Of a stretch of DNA of 64,000 bases, positions 36,685-46,307 are shown piece by piece. The notes beneath the pieces were generated by a model. That model was not told where the DNA came from. It worked only from the letters and a program-made list of their open reading frames with translations, and made no database searches. Source of the DNA: an uncultured bacterium (GTDB lineage: Bacteria > Cyanobacteriota > Vampirovibrionia > Gastranaerophilales > Gastranaerophilaceae); NCBI GenBank assembly GCA_905215335.1, contig CAJMPQ010000001.1, positions 186,001 through 250,000 of the forward strand, given 5' to 3'. Both the position numbers and the translations under genes were made by a program. How positions within the stretch are numbered: position 1 is the first letter of the stretch; every line of letters starts with the position of its first letter.

Positions 36685-37968
36685 TTATAGCGGAATTTTT
36701 ACACAAAATTCTGTACGAACATTTTCTTCACTTGTTACTGTAATTTCGCCGCCGTGAGCAACTGCAATCTGTTGAGACAAATACAATCCTAAACCAGTCC
36801 CAACTTTTCTTAATTTTTTTGCAGCAGAATAATACTTATTAAAAATCATTTTTATTTCATCTTTTGCAATTCCTTGACCAAAATCAATAATTGATATTGT
36901 TGCATATTTAGGTAATTGACCAACTTTAACTTCTATTGCCTTTTGTGTATTGCTGTGATCTATTGCGTTTGAAATAAGGTTTTTGATAACTCTTTGCATC
37001 TGCATAGGATCAGCATTTATTGAAAAATCATTCTTATATGGAATAAATTTAATATCAATTTTTGCATCATTCGCAATTCCTTGCATTTCAGATACAATTT
37101 CAGACACAAAAGAATTCAAGTTAATACCTTCTTTTAATAAGGAAATACCTTTTTCATGTATTTTATATGTTTCTAATAGTATCTGAACCAAATCTAATAA
37201 TTCTTTATTAGAAGATTTCATACTATTTAAAGCAAACTCTTGTTTTTCAGAAATATCCCCAAACTTGTGAGCCAAAAATAAATCTATCATATTAGCAGCT
37301 GCAACAATTGGAACTTTTAAATCATGAGTTAAAGTCGCAACAAAATCTTCTTTTAAAGTTTCTATTTCTTTTTCAGTCGTAATATCCTTAATAATTAAAA
37401 CATATCTTTTCTTTTCTAGAGAAGACAATGGCTGAGAATTAATAATAAAATTATTAGTTGGAGTATGTTTGATAAAAGCTTCAACATTATTTAATTTATC
37501 AATATGCGAAGTATCTTCATCCGCAAGTTGAATAAATTCAAAAACGTTTTTACCAATAATATCTTTACCTTTTATTCCAAACCATTTTAAAATTTTTGGT
37601 GTTGCTCTTAAAATATCAAACTTTTCATTAATAATTAAAATTCCGTCAGACAAAGAGTTAATAACAGATTCCAAAAGTTTATTTTGTCTCATCAACTCCG
37701 CTTGATATTCAATAATCATCTTTTCTCTATCATTAAGAGTTTCCACCATTCTGTTAATACTATCAGTAACATTTTGATATGTAGGATGCTCAACTTTTTC
37801 AATCTTGGTAGATAAATTACCATATCGAATAGAATCAACTGTTGTTGTAACTTTTCCTAAATAATCATTTATTTTTGACCAACGTTTATTTGTTCTTCTT
37901 GTTATAAAAAATAAACAAATAAACACAATAATTACGCAAATATTAATTATATAAAAATATGAAAACAT
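36685..37968 (-). CDS. Membrane-bound PAS sensor histidine kinase
   Basis: A 427-residue kinase. One N-terminal membrane helix (about residues 4-23) is followed by a HAMP-like linker and a PAS domain (about 95-195, LLESVINSLSDGILIINEKFDIL). The phospho-acceptor His215 is in FVATLTHDLKVP, and the HATPase domain carries NLISNAIDHS, IDFGQGIAKDE and GTGLGLYLSQQIAVAHGG. With no periplasmic loop it should sense a cytoplasmic or membrane signal. No response regulator is adjacent. It is convergent with the sigma factor gene. The SD is poor. Confidence 0.92.
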   Translation of the reverse strand: MFSYFYIINICVIIVFICLFFITRRTNKRWSKINDYLGKVTTTVDSIRYGNLSTKIEKVEHPTYQNVTDSINRMVETLNDREKMIIEYQAELMRQNKLLESVINSLSDGILIINEKFDILRATPKILKWFGIKGKDIIGKNVFEFIQLADEDTSHIDKLNNVEAFIKHTPTNNFIINSQPLSSLEKKRYVLIIKDITTEKEIETLKEDFVATLTHDLKVPIVAAANMIDLFLAHKFGDISEKQEFALNSMKSSNKELLDLVQILLETYKIHEKGISLLKEGINLNSFVSEIVSEMQGIANDAKIDIKFIPYKNDFSINADPMQMQRVIKNLISNAIDHSNTQKAIEVKVGQLPKYATISIIDFGQGIAKDEIKMIFNKYYSAAKKLRKVGTGLGLYLSQQIAVAHGGEITVTSEENVRTEFCVKIPL

Positions 37969-38012
37969 TTATTACTTTTTCTACTCTCTATGTCTAAACT
38001 CATACCATTTTA

Positions 38013-38021
38013 TGTTATAAT
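38013..38021 (+). promoter_or_regulatory. Extended -10 promoter of the kdsC-TPR-lysC operon
   Basis: TGTTATAAT, an extended -10 element, lies about 45 nt before the kdsC ATG. No clear -35 box is present. Confidence 0.65.
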
Positions 38022-38065
38022 TATAGCAAATAGTATGGAGTTTGTTAAGTAGGTTTGAAAGACAG

Positions 38066-38548
38066 ATGTCAGGATTAAAATTACCGAACACAATAAAAAT
38101 GGTTATCACTGATTTTGATGGGGTAGTAACAGACAATTGCGTCTACATAAATGAAGATTTTACAACTACTCGAAAATTAAATTTCAAAGATATTATGGGA
38201 TTTTCAATACTTAAAAAAAATAACTATGAAATTGCCATAATTTCCGGAGAAGCAAATTCAGCAATACAACTTCTTGCTGAAAAATTCGACATTAAAGAAA
38301 TTCATCAAAAAATCAGAATAAAAATAGATGTATTAAAACAAATTATTGAAAAATATAATTTATCACCCGAAGAATTTTTATACATTGGTGATGATATCAA
38401 TGACATTGAATGTTTAAAATTTGCAAAATACAAAATAACAGTTCCGCATGCAGTAAAAAAAGTAAAAGAAATCAAAGATATTCAAATAACTGAAAACAGT
38501 GCCGGTGATGGCGCATTTAGAGAGGTAGTTGATTGTTTAGTTGGTTAA
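38066..38548 (+). CDS. kdsC: KdsC-like HAD phosphatase
   Basis: A 160-residue C0-type HAD phosphatase, expected to remove phosphate from Kdo-8-phosphate. Motif I is DFDGVVTD (nucleophile Asp16, acid Asp18), motif II is IISGE, and motif III is YIGDDINDIECLK. Small size with no cap domain is typical of the tetrameric KdsC group. The ATG at 38066 was chosen because an upstream TTG at 38042 lies only 1 nt after a possible SD and family members start here. Kdo would fit an LPS-type outer membrane. A related nucleotidase role cannot be excluded. Confidence 0.82.
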   Translation: MSGLKLPNTIKMVITDFDGVVTDNCVYINEDFTTTRKLNFKDIMGFSILKKNNYEIAIISGEANSAIQLLAEKFDIKEIHQKIRIKIDVLKQIIEKYNLSPEEFLYIGDDINDIECLKFAKYKITVPHAVKKVKEIKDIQITENSAGDGAFREVVDCLVG

Positions 38549-40020
38549 AAGATATTTGCAAAGACATTAAAGATTTGAATTTTTCCGTAGATAAATATAC
38601 AAAAGATTCAATCATACAATCTTTGCCTACAGTAGCATCTGTAAACAGAGCAAAAAAACTTATCGAAAACAAAAAATTTGATGAAGCAGAAATAATTCTA
38701 AAAAAAGCCCTAGATATTTCTCAACAAGATTCAAAAGTTTATAAATATCTTGGCAAAATTTCAGAAAGACGATTGAATTTTGCTGAAGCTATTGAATATT
38801 ATCAAAAATCATCAAAATTAAATCCTCATGACAAAGAAATTTGGTTAAGATTAGGGATGTCTCAACTAAATAATCAAATGATAGAAGAAGCTGTTACATC
38901 ATTTGAACAAGCAGATAAAATAACCCCTTTAAACACAGATGTTTATACCGGTTGGGGAATGGCATTAATGAAACAAAAAAAATACGCTCTTGCCCGAGAT
39001 AAATTTCTATCCGCATCTAAAATAAGTAAATATAATTTCACGGCAATATTATTATCTGCAATAATGGAAATCCGTTTGCAAGACTATGATTCTGCGGAAA
39101 TGAAATTACAATTCTTAGCCAAAGTTGCTCCTAATGAAAGCAGTACTTATGAATATTCAAAATTAAAACTTCTAAAATCAGATTATGATTCAGCGATAAG
39201 ATATGCACATAAAGCAATAGAAATTAATAAACAAATGTTACCAGCGTATTTTATTTTAGGAGAAGTTTATTCAATAAAAAAAGATAAAGATAAAACAAAT
39301 CAAATATTTGAAAAAGCATTAAAAAATGATCTTGATAGTACAACAACCCGCTTCGAATGGGGGAAAGCTTATGTGCGACTTTTTGAATTTCAAAAAGCAA
39401 AAGAGCAATTTACACTATCTTTAGAGAAAGATAATACAAATACTGATGCTAAAATCGGTTTAGCTTTGGTAAATGCATACGAAAATAATTTTGAATACTT
39501 AAACGAATTAAAAGAAAAATATGGGAATAATGTTTATATAGAAGAAGCACTAGGTCTAGAAAAATTAAATTCTCAACAATACGAAGACGCAATTGACTTC
39601 TTTAAAAAAGCATTGAGAACTGATCCAAAACAAAGTTATAATTATTATAATCTAGTTTTGGCTTATAAAGGTTTAAACGATAATTATAAAATTAGAGAAT
39701 ATTTTGAAAAATTCACACGCGATAATCCTAATTACATACAAGGTTTTATAGACTTTGGGAAATGGCTTATTGACGTAGAAGACTATGCAGATGCACAAAG
39801 AAAACTTCGCAGAGCAGAAAAATTAGATCCAAATAATGTAGAAGTGTTAAATTTATTATTTCTAACTCTATACACACTTGTCATAAAAAACGTTTGTGAA
39901 TATAATATAAGGGAAACTATTTCAATTGCCGAAAAAGCAAAAAATTTAGGACAGTTTTTATACGAAGATAAAAACAAAGAATTAGAAAATATTTTAAACG
40001 ACATACAGGGAAGAAAATAA
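38533..40020 (+). CDS. TPR repeat protein, TTG start, overlaps kdsC
   Basis: A 495-residue protein of about ten or more tetratricopeptide repeats (for example SKVYKYLGKISERRLNFAEAIEYYQKSSKLNPHD near residue 65). It starts at TTG 38533, inside the last 16 nt of kdsC. A TGA lies immediately upstream in frame and the next Met is far inside the first repeats, so TTG is required; AGAGG upstream supports it. The overlap implies translational coupling with kdsC, and lysC follows after 1 nt. Partner unknown. Confidence 0.88.
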   Translation: MFSWLKDICKDIKDLNFSVDKYTKDSIIQSLPTVASVNRAKKLIENKKFDEAEIILKKALDISQQDSKVYKYLGKISERRLNFAEAIEYYQKSSKLNPHDKEIWLRLGMSQLNNQMIEEAVTSFEQADKITPLNTDVYTGWGMALMKQKKYALARDKFLSASKISKYNFTAILLSAIMEIRLQDYDSAEMKLQFLAKVAPNESSTYEYSKLKLLKSDYDSAIRYAHKAIEINKQMLPAYFILGEVYSIKKDKDKTNQIFEKALKNDLDSTTTRFEWGKAYVRLFEFQKAKEQFTLSLEKDNTNTDAKIGLALVNAYENNFEYLNELKEKYGNNVYIEEALGLEKLNSQQYEDAIDFFKKALRTDPKQSYNYYNLVLAYKGLNDNYKIREYFEKFTRDNPNYIQGFIDFGKWLIDVEDYADAQRKLRRAEKLDPNNVEVLNLLFLTLYTLVIKNVCEYNIRETISIAEKAKNLGQFLYEDKNKELENILNDIQGRK

Positions 40021-40021
40021 A

Positions 40022-41287
40022 TTGAAAAAAGTAATTGTTCAAAAATTTGGCGGAACTTCAGTTGCAGACACAGACAAAATTAAAAACGTAGCCAAAACAG
40101 TAATTAGAGAAAAAAATAACGGAAATGATGTAGTCGTAGTAGTTTCAGCAATGGGACATACAACTGACCATCTTGTAAAAATGGCAAAAGATTTAAACTC
40201 AAATCCTTCAGCCAGAGAAATGGATATGCTTTTATCCACTGGTGAATGTGTATCAATTGCACTTTTAACAATGGCAATTCAAGCTCAAGGACACAAAGCT
40301 GTAAGTTTTAATGCCATGCAAATAGGAATATTAACAGAAAACGTTCACTCAAAAGCTCGTATTATAGACATAAAAACTGAAAAATTAAGACAAAAACTAG
40401 ATGAAGGAAATATCATAGTTGTTGCAGGATTCCAAGGTGTAACAGAAGATGGCGAAATCACAACTTTAGGTAGAGGTGGTTCAGATACATCAGCAGTAGC
40501 ATTAGCTGCAGCACTAAATGCAGAAAGATGCGATATTTATACTGATGTTGAAGGTGTTTATACAACAGACCCAAGAGTTGTACCAAAAGCATCAAGACTA
40601 GATATTATTTCATACGAAGAAATGTTAGAATTGGCACATGCCGGAGCTAATGTACTTCACCCAAGAAGTGTTGAAACAGCAAAACAATATGCAGTACCAT
40701 TGAGAGTACGCAGCAGTTTCAAACTTGATAACATGGGCACATTAATAGTAGGAGTTGAAAAAATGGAAATTAATAAACCGGTTGCAGGTGTAGCTGCAGA
40801 TTTATCACAAGTTAGAATTGTAGTATGCGACATCCCAGATACACCAGGTGAAGCTGCAACATTGTTCGGAAGCCTAGCAAAAGAAAACGTATCAGTAGAT
40901 ATGATTATTCAATCTTATGCACGTAAAGCTTCTAACACTAACGACATTGCTTTCACAATCAATAGTGAAGATCTTCCAAAAACTATGGAAGTTCTTGAAA
41001 AAGTAAAAGAAACACTTCATGCCGGCGATATAAAATTTGATGAAAATATTGCAAAAGTATCAATTATAGGTGCAGGTATGATTGATAGACCTGGTATTGC
41101 ATCAACAATGTTCCAAACATTAGCTGATAACGGAATCAATATTAGAATGATTTCTACAAGTGAAATCAAAATCAGCTGCTTAATCGATAAGGCAGATGCA
41201 CAAAATGCAGTAAAAGCATTACATGAAATTTTCAATCTATCTTGTGATGAAATCGCTGAAGTTAAAGGCACATTACCAGATGTATAA
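40022..41287 (+). CDS. lysC: Aspartate kinase
   Basis: A 421-residue aspartokinase, first step from aspartate to lysine, threonine and methionine. The kinase domain opens KKVIVQKFGGTSVAD and contains LSTGECVS, GFQGVTEDGEITTLGRGGSDTSA and YTDVEGVYTTDPR. Two ACT domains lie at about 270-410 (RIVVCDIPDTPGEAA and VSIIGAGMIDRPGIAS), so feedback control by lysine and/or threonine is likely. The start is TTG, 1 nt after the TPR gene, with AGGGAAG upstream. It is last in the kdsC operon and ends at a terminator. Confidence 0.96.
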   Translation: MKKVIVQKFGGTSVADTDKIKNVAKTVIREKNNGNDVVVVVSAMGHTTDHLVKMAKDLNSNPSAREMDMLLSTGECVSIALLTMAIQAQGHKAVSFNAMQIGILTENVHSKARIIDIKTEKLRQKLDEGNIIVVAGFQGVTEDGEITTLGRGGSDTSAVALAAALNAERCDIYTDVEGVYTTDPRVVPKASRLDIISYEEMLELAHAGANVLHPRSVETAKQYAVPLRVRSSFKLDNMGTLIVGVEKMEINKPVAGVAADLSQVRIVVCDIPDTPGEAATLFGSLAKENVSVDMIIQSYARKASNTNDIAFTINSEDLPKTMEVLEKVKETLHAGDIKFDENIAKVSIIGAGMIDRPGIASTMFQTLADNGINIRMISTSEIKISCLIDKADAQNAVKALHEIFNLSCDEIAEVKGTLPDV

Positions 41288-41313
41288 TTAGATATTGTAA
41301 AGATATTTTACAG

Positions 41314-41350
41314 AAAAGAGGGCAGAAATTGGAATTTCTGCTCTTTTTTA
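41314..41350 (+). terminator. Terminator of lysC
   Basis: Stem AAAAGAG(G)GCAGAAATT / AATTTCTGCTCTTTTT with one bulged G and a 2-nt loop, followed by Ts. Confidence 0.8.
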
Positions 41351-41407
41351 TAGCAAAAATTTTTATCTTGTGTATTAATATACATGTCGTAAAAAGAATG
41401 GTCTTAT

Positions 41408-42835
41408 ATGGTTAATTTAATTACTGCAAAAATAGAAAATACTTCTTTGATAAACTATCAAACTACTAAAGATAATTGTTCTGTACAACCTAAACAAAAT
41501 CCTGTTCAAAATACTCAAAGCCATTCTAAATTAAATAATAAAAGCACAAATGCACTTTTACCACTAAGCTTAATCACTGGTGGCGGTTTACTCTTATACT
41601 ATGGATTGAAAAAACCAAATCCAATAAAAGTATTTAATAAACTGGTAAAAGATAGATTTGTCAAAATAGAAAAATATATAAACGATTTTTCTATGGTAAA
41701 TAGAAAAACAATAAATTCAGCATTTGAAAATTCAGATTCATTTATAGAGGAATACAAAAAAACACATTTTATAAACACCTCCGGTTACATAAAAAGAATA
41801 GAATCAACTCAAGAAGCACAAGCGACAATAAGTGCTCAAAATAATACATTTAAAACTATTGAAATGCTTCAACACGAACACCAACATCTTGGAGCATCTG
41901 ACTTTGATAACTATAAAAGCTATCTAGACAATATAAAAAGAAACGTGAATTCTAATCTTGATTATCAAAGATATCAAACAGAATTATTATGCCAAGATTT
42001 AACACATCTACCTGTATTTAAAGATGGTCAAAATTCTGACTTGGTTGAAAATTCAGAAAATCAATTAGTTGCATTAGTATCTTCAAGTTCAAATGAAATG
42101 CAGTATATGCAAACAACTAAAATAAATAATATTATTAACAGACAAACTAAAAAATTAGCAGATACAATTACAAAATACAGAGATCAAATAATTACAACTA
42201 AACAAATGTTGATAGACACAACATTTAATAAAATTAAAGAATTTATACACTTGCCAAATGATTTTGTACCAAGTTATGCAAAACCAAAAACATTGAATAA
42301 TTTTGTTAAATTAACACCAGAAGAACTTCAACCTCAATCAATTCCAGTAGAATTAAATAAAATGTTTGAAGATAATTTATTTTTCAACATTGTAAAAACA
42401 AAAGATTTTAATAAAATAACACCAACAGATTTACGAGATTATCTATATATGATACCTCCTTACGAAAACATTTCAGACATAGGCATTATGATAGATAGAA
42501 TTAGACTAAAAAATGAAGTTGATAAATCCTTAGGTCTTAATAACGAAAAAACATATGCAAATATCATTGCAAAATTAGAATATTTATCTTGCCAATTAAA
42601 AGATCTTGGAGAAAAAGAACTAATGGAATTATGTAACAAAGATCTTGGCAATATAAATGTAGAACAACGAAAAGCAAAATTATATTATATATATAACGTT
42701 GCACGCAAACTAGGATTTAGTAACATAGAACAAATGAATAATTATTATTCTAGAAATAATGAAGCTTACAGCAAACTAAGTATCAATAAATATATTGATA
42801 TAATAAAAAATCATCCTGAATACTATTTTGTATAA
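41408..42835 (+). CDS. Hypothetical protein with one membrane helix
   Basis: A 475-residue protein of unknown function. The first 45 residues are polar and Asn/Gln-rich, then a glycine-containing hydrophobic helix (about 49-68, LLPLSLITGGGLLLYYGL) is followed by a basic stretch and a long helical, charged region. HEHQHLG near residue 158 is His-rich but is not an HExxH site. It has no signal peptide cleavage site, so it is probably anchored with the large C-terminal part on one side of the membrane. The opening MVNLITAKI resembles the tagged proteins but lacks P-x-F-x-G. SD weak. Confidence 0.7.
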   Translation: MVNLITAKIENTSLINYQTTKDNCSVQPKQNPVQNTQSHSKLNNKSTNALLPLSLITGGGLLLYYGLKKPNPIKVFNKLVKDRFVKIEKYINDFSMVNRKTINSAFENSDSFIEEYKKTHFINTSGYIKRIESTQEAQATISAQNNTFKTIEMLQHEHQHLGASDFDNYKSYLDNIKRNVNSNLDYQRYQTELLCQDLTHLPVFKDGQNSDLVENSENQLVALVSSSSNEMQYMQTTKINNIINRQTKKLADTITKYRDQIITTKQMLIDTTFNKIKEFIHLPNDFVPSYAKPKTLNNFVKLTPEELQPQSIPVELNKMFEDNLFFNIVKTKDFNKITPTDLRDYLYMIPPYENISDIGIMIDRIRLKNEVDKSLGLNNEKTYANIIAKLEYLSCQLKDLGEKELMELCNKDLGNINVEQRKAKLYYIYNVARKLGFSNIEQMNNYYSRNNEAYSKLSINKYIDIIKNHPEYYFV

Positions 42836-42965
42836 AACCTAGGAAATATGATGTTAACATCTATAAAGAATTTGACTCAAAAAATATAATAGAGGGCATG
42901 TTCATGATAAAATTTTAATGACAATTATCTAGAGAGATATTTTTTACTAAAAGGAGAAAAAAACT

Positions 42966-45611
42966 ATGACAGAAAAACGAGTATGGCTTTTCAAAGAAGG
43001 TAATGCAGATATGCGTAATCTTCTTGGAGGAAAAGGTGCCAACTTGGCAGAAATGACAAACTTAGGTTTGCCTGTTCCACCAGGATTGACAATTACTACC
43101 GAAACTTGTATGGATTATATCAATAATGGTAATAAAATGCCTGCAGGATTAATGGACGAAGTTAAAACTGCATTAAAAGCAATTGAAGAACAAACTGGTA
43201 AAAAATTCGGAGATAAAACAAACCCATTATTAGTATCAGTAAGATCAGGTGCAAGAGTATCTATGCCTGGTATGATGGAAACTATTTTGAACTTAGGTTT
43301 GAATGATGAAACAGTAGAAGCTATGGTAAAATTAACTAATAACCCAAGATTCTGCTATGACTCATATAGAAGATTTTTAACAATGTTCGGTTCTGTAGCT
43401 TGGGAAATGGACAGACAAAAATACTTCGAATCTGAAGTTGAAAAAGTTAAAGAAAGAGAAGGCGTTAAAGCAGATACAGAAATTTCTGCTGAAGGCTGGA
43501 AATCTTTAATTCCAATCTACAAAAATGTAATTAAAGAAGTTACAGGAAAAGAATTCCCACAAGATCCATATGTTCAATTACAAGAAGCTGTAGAAGCTGT
43601 ATTCAGATCTTGGAATATTCCTCGTGCTGTAGCTTACAGAAACATGAATAAAATTGATCACAATTTCGGTACAGCTGTAAACGTTCAAACAATGGTATTC
43701 GGAAACATGGGTGATGATTGTGCAACAGGTGTTTCATTCACTCGTAACCCAGCAACAGGTGAAAACAAATTCTATGGTGAATATTTAACAAATGCTCAAG
43801 GTGAAGACGTTGTAGCAGGTATTAGAACACCAAAACCAATCGCAGAACTTGAAACAGAAATGCCTGAACTATACAAACAATATGTTGACATCGCTAAAAA
43901 ACTTGAATTAGGTTACAAAGATGTTCAAGATATGGAATTCACAATTGAAAAAGGTAAATTATACATTCTTCAAACACGTAACGGTAAAAGAACTGCAGCA
44001 GCAGCTGTAAAAATTGCTGTTGATATGTGCGAAGAAGGTATCATAACAAAAGAAAGAGCAATTCAATTAGTTGACCCATATTCAGTTAACCAAATTTTAC
44101 TTCCTTGCTTCGATGCTAAAGCAATGGAAGAAGCACACAAAATTGCTCAAGGTGTAAACGCATCTCCAGGTGCAGCTGTTGGTAAAATTGTATTCGATAC
44201 AGAAGAAGCAGCAAAACGTGGTGAAGCTGGTGAAAAAGTTATCTTAGTTCGTGTAGAAACTTGTCCTGATGACATTCACGGTATGGCAGTATCTCAAGGT
44301 GTATTAACACTAAGAGGTGGTGCAACATCTCACGCAGCAGTTGTTGCTAAAGGTATGGGTAAACCTTGTGTTTCTGGTTGCGAAGATATGAAAATCGACT
44401 TAGCTAATGAAACATTAACAGGTTGCGACGGAACAGTTTACCACAAGGATGATGTTATTTCTCTTGACGGTGGTAAAGGTATCGTTATGGAAGGTGCTGT
44501 TAAACTTGTTGAAGCAAGAATTGATGAAAATTGGAATAAATTCTTCACATGGGTTAACGAAATCAAACAATTAAAAGTTGAAGCTAATGCTGATACTCCA
44601 AAAGATATCGAAAATGCATTGAAATTTGGTGCTGAAGGTGTTGGTCTATGCCGTACAGAACACATGTTCATGGATCCAGATAGATTACCTTGGGTACAAA
44701 AAATGATTATTGCTGGAACTCCTGAAGCTAGAAAAGAAGCTTTAGATAAACTTCTACCAATGCAATATTCTGATTTCTATGCAATGTTCAAAGCTATTGG
44801 TGAAAAACCAATGACAGTTAGACTTTTAGATCCACCTCTTCACGAATTCTTACCTTCTAAAGAAGATTTGATTGCTGAAGTTGCAACTCTAAAAGCTCAA
44901 GGCAAAGATGCTAAAGAAAAAGAAGAATTACTTCACGTTGTAGAAGGCTTATCAGAATCTAACCCAATGATGGGTCTTCGTGGTTGCCGTTTAGGTTTAA
45001 CATATCCTGAAATTAACGAAATGCAAGTAAGAGCAATCTTCGAAGCTGCTTGTGACGTTAAAAAAGAAGGAATTAATGTACAACCTTGGGTAATGATTCC
45101 TCTAATCGGCCACGTTAACGAATTAAAAACAGCTAAAGAAATTTTAGTTCGTGTAGCAAAAGACGTTATGGCTGAAAAAGGAATTGGAGTTGATTACAAA
45201 TTCGGTACTATGATTGAAATCCCTCGTGCAGCATTAACAGCAGATGAAATTGCTGAACATGCAGAATTCTTCTCATTCGGTACAAATGACTTAACTCAAA
45301 TGACATTTGGTTACTCAAGAGATGATGCTGAAGGTAAATTCTTAAATCGTTACGTAGAACAAAAAATCTTACCATCTAACCCATTTGAAACATTAGATAC
45401 AAAAGGTGTTGGCCAATTAGTAGAAATGTCAATGGAAAAAGGTAAGAAAGTAAATCCTTCACTTGTTGGCGGTGTTTGTGGTGAACACGGTGGAGATCCA
45501 GATTCAGTTAAATTCTGCCACAGAATTGGCTTGAATTATGTATCTTGCTCACCATTCAGAATTCCTCAAGCAAGATTAGCTGCAGCTCAAGCTGTTGTTG
45601 AAGGTAAGTAA
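42966..45611 (+). CDS. ppdK: Pyruvate, phosphate dikinase
   Basis: An 881-residue enzyme interconverting pyruvate + ATP + Pi and PEP + AMP + PPi. The ATP-grasp domain opens LLGGKGANLAEMTNLGLPVPPG. The phosphohistidine is His456 in GGATSHAAVVAKGMGKPC. The C-terminal PEP barrel holds GLCRTEHMFM, GLRGCRLGLTYPE, FSFGTNDLTQMTFG and the catalytic cysteine in GGVCGEHGGD. Length and motifs match the bacterial dikinase. AAGGAG precedes the ATG. Codon use looks more uniform than in neighbours, as in highly expressed genes. A single-gene unit with a strong terminator. Confidence 0.98.
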   Translation: MTEKRVWLFKEGNADMRNLLGGKGANLAEMTNLGLPVPPGLTITTETCMDYINNGNKMPAGLMDEVKTALKAIEEQTGKKFGDKTNPLLVSVRSGARVSMPGMMETILNLGLNDETVEAMVKLTNNPRFCYDSYRRFLTMFGSVAWEMDRQKYFESEVEKVKEREGVKADTEISAEGWKSLIPIYKNVIKEVTGKEFPQDPYVQLQEAVEAVFRSWNIPRAVAYRNMNKIDHNFGTAVNVQTMVFGNMGDDCATGVSFTRNPATGENKFYGEYLTNAQGEDVVAGIRTPKPIAELETEMPELYKQYVDIAKKLELGYKDVQDMEFTIEKGKLYILQTRNGKRTAAAAVKIAVDMCEEGIITKERAIQLVDPYSVNQILLPCFDAKAMEEAHKIAQGVNASPGAAVGKIVFDTEEAAKRGEAGEKVILVRVETCPDDIHGMAVSQGVLTLRGGATSHAAVVAKGMGKPCVSGCEDMKIDLANETLTGCDGTVYHKDDVISLDGGKGIVMEGAVKLVEARIDENWNKFFTWVNEIKQLKVEANADTPKDIENALKFGAEGVGLCRTEHMFMDPDRLPWVQKMIIAGTPEARKEALDKLLPMQYSDFYAMFKAIGEKPMTVRLLDPPLHEFLPSKEDLIAEVATLKAQGKDAKEKEELLHVVEGLSESNPMMGLRGCRLGLTYPEINEMQVRAIFEAACDVKKEGINVQPWVMIPLIGHVNELKTAKEILVRVAKDVMAEKGIGVDYKFGTMIEIPRAALTADEIAEHAEFFSFGTNDLTQMTFGYSRDDAEGKFLNRYVEQKILPSNPFETLDTKGVGQLVEMSMEKGKKVNPSLVGGVCGEHGGDPDSVKFCHRIGLNYVSCSPFRIPQARLAAAQAVVEGK

Positions 45612-45643
45612 TTAAGATTATTTAATAAATTACTTAAATAAAT

Positions 45644-45680
45644 AAAATAGCGGTAGGTTTAATAACCTGCCGCTATTTTT
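45644..45680. terminator. Bidirectional terminator
   Basis: Stem AATAGCGGTAGGTT / AACCTGCCGCTATT (one G-T pair) with a 4-nt loop and A/T runs on both sides, between ppdK and the convergent glutaredoxin gene. Confidence 0.88.
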
Positions 45681-45696
45681 ATAAAATAAATATTAG

Positions 45697-45960
45697 TTAT
45701 TTATTTAATAAATTATTCAAATTACCAGACTTATATAACATCTCTAAATCAGTATAACCACCAATTAAATTACCATTAATAATAATTTGTGGAACAGTTT
45801 GAATTTGTTTCTGATACTTTGAAGATAATTCACTACACATAGACTCAAAATTATTATCAACATTATGTTCAACAAATTCCAGTTTTAACATTGTAAGTAA
45901 TTTCTTAGCCTTAATGCAATAAGGACAAGTTGCAGATGTATAAATTTCAATATTATTCAT
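45697..45960 (-). CDS. Glutaredoxin
   Basis: An 87-residue dithiol glutaredoxin. The active site CPYC lies at residues 13-16, the cis-proline segment TVPQI at about 55-59 and the glutathione-binding GGYTD near 67. It reduces disulfides and ribonucleotide reductase using glutathione or a thioredoxin reductase-type donor. An AAGGAG SD precedes the ATG. Single-gene unit. Confidence 0.93.
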   Translation of the reverse strand: MNNIEIYTSATCPYCIKAKKLLTMLKLEFVEHNVDNNFESMCSELSSKYQKQIQTVPQIIINGNLIGGYTDLEMLYKSGNLNNLLNK

Positions 45961-46066
45961 AGATATTCTCCTTATATTTATATGTGTATATTTTAATATA
46001 AATACTGAAAATCTGTTACTCGCTAAATTATATAAAATAATAATATAAAAAATTAAAATTAACCCC

Positions 46067-46094
46067 TTTACAAAAAAAAATCAGCATGTATAAT
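46067..46094 (+). promoter_or_regulatory. Promoter of tRNA-Ala
   Basis: TTTACA (46067-46072) and a perfect TATAAT (46089-46094) are separated by 16 nt, about 42 nt upstream of the tRNA. This is the strongest sigma-70 promoter in the window, as expected for a stable RNA. Confidence 0.75.
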
Positions 46095-46135
46095 AAATAT
46101 TGCAAGGGTTGAAAAACTCAAGCGAACCCAGAAAT

Positions 46136-46211
46136 GGGGGATTAGCTCAGCTGGTAGAGCACCTGCTTTGCACGCAGGGGGTCAGGAGTTCGAATCTCCT
46201 ATCCTCCACCA
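46136..46211 (+). tRNA. tRNA-Ala (anticodon TGC), CCA encoded
   Basis: Acceptor GGGGGAT pairs with ATCCTCC (one G-U). The D arm has GCTCAGCTGGTAGAGC, the anticodon arm is CCTGC-TTTGCAC-GCAGG and the T arm has GTTCGAATC. Discriminator A plus a genomic CCA. Unlike this one, the other two tRNAs in the window lack an encoded CCA. Confidence 0.97.
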
Positions 46212-46212
46212 T

Positions 46213-46247
46213 AAAAGAGACTTTCATTTGAAAGTCTCTTTTATTTT
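46213..46247 (+). terminator. Terminator of tRNA-Ala
   Basis: Stem AAAAGAGACTTTC / GAAAGTCTCTTTT with a 4-nt loop, starting 2 nt after the tRNA CCA end. Confidence 0.88.
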
Positions 46248-46307
46248 TATATATATTTGAAGTTTATACCCCTAACAAAATTTTATATTTACCTGTATTT
46301 TATTTAT

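Noticed and set aside
29265..37968. CheY-like regulator and histidine kinase as one two-component system
   Set aside because: They lie about 7 kb apart on opposite strands with unrelated genes between them; pairing cannot be inferred.
41860..41890. HEHQHLG in the 475-residue hypothetical as a metallopeptidase site
   Set aside because: Reads H-E-H-Q-H, which resembles HExxH, but lacks the hydrophobic helix and third ligand typical of zincins; not enough to call.
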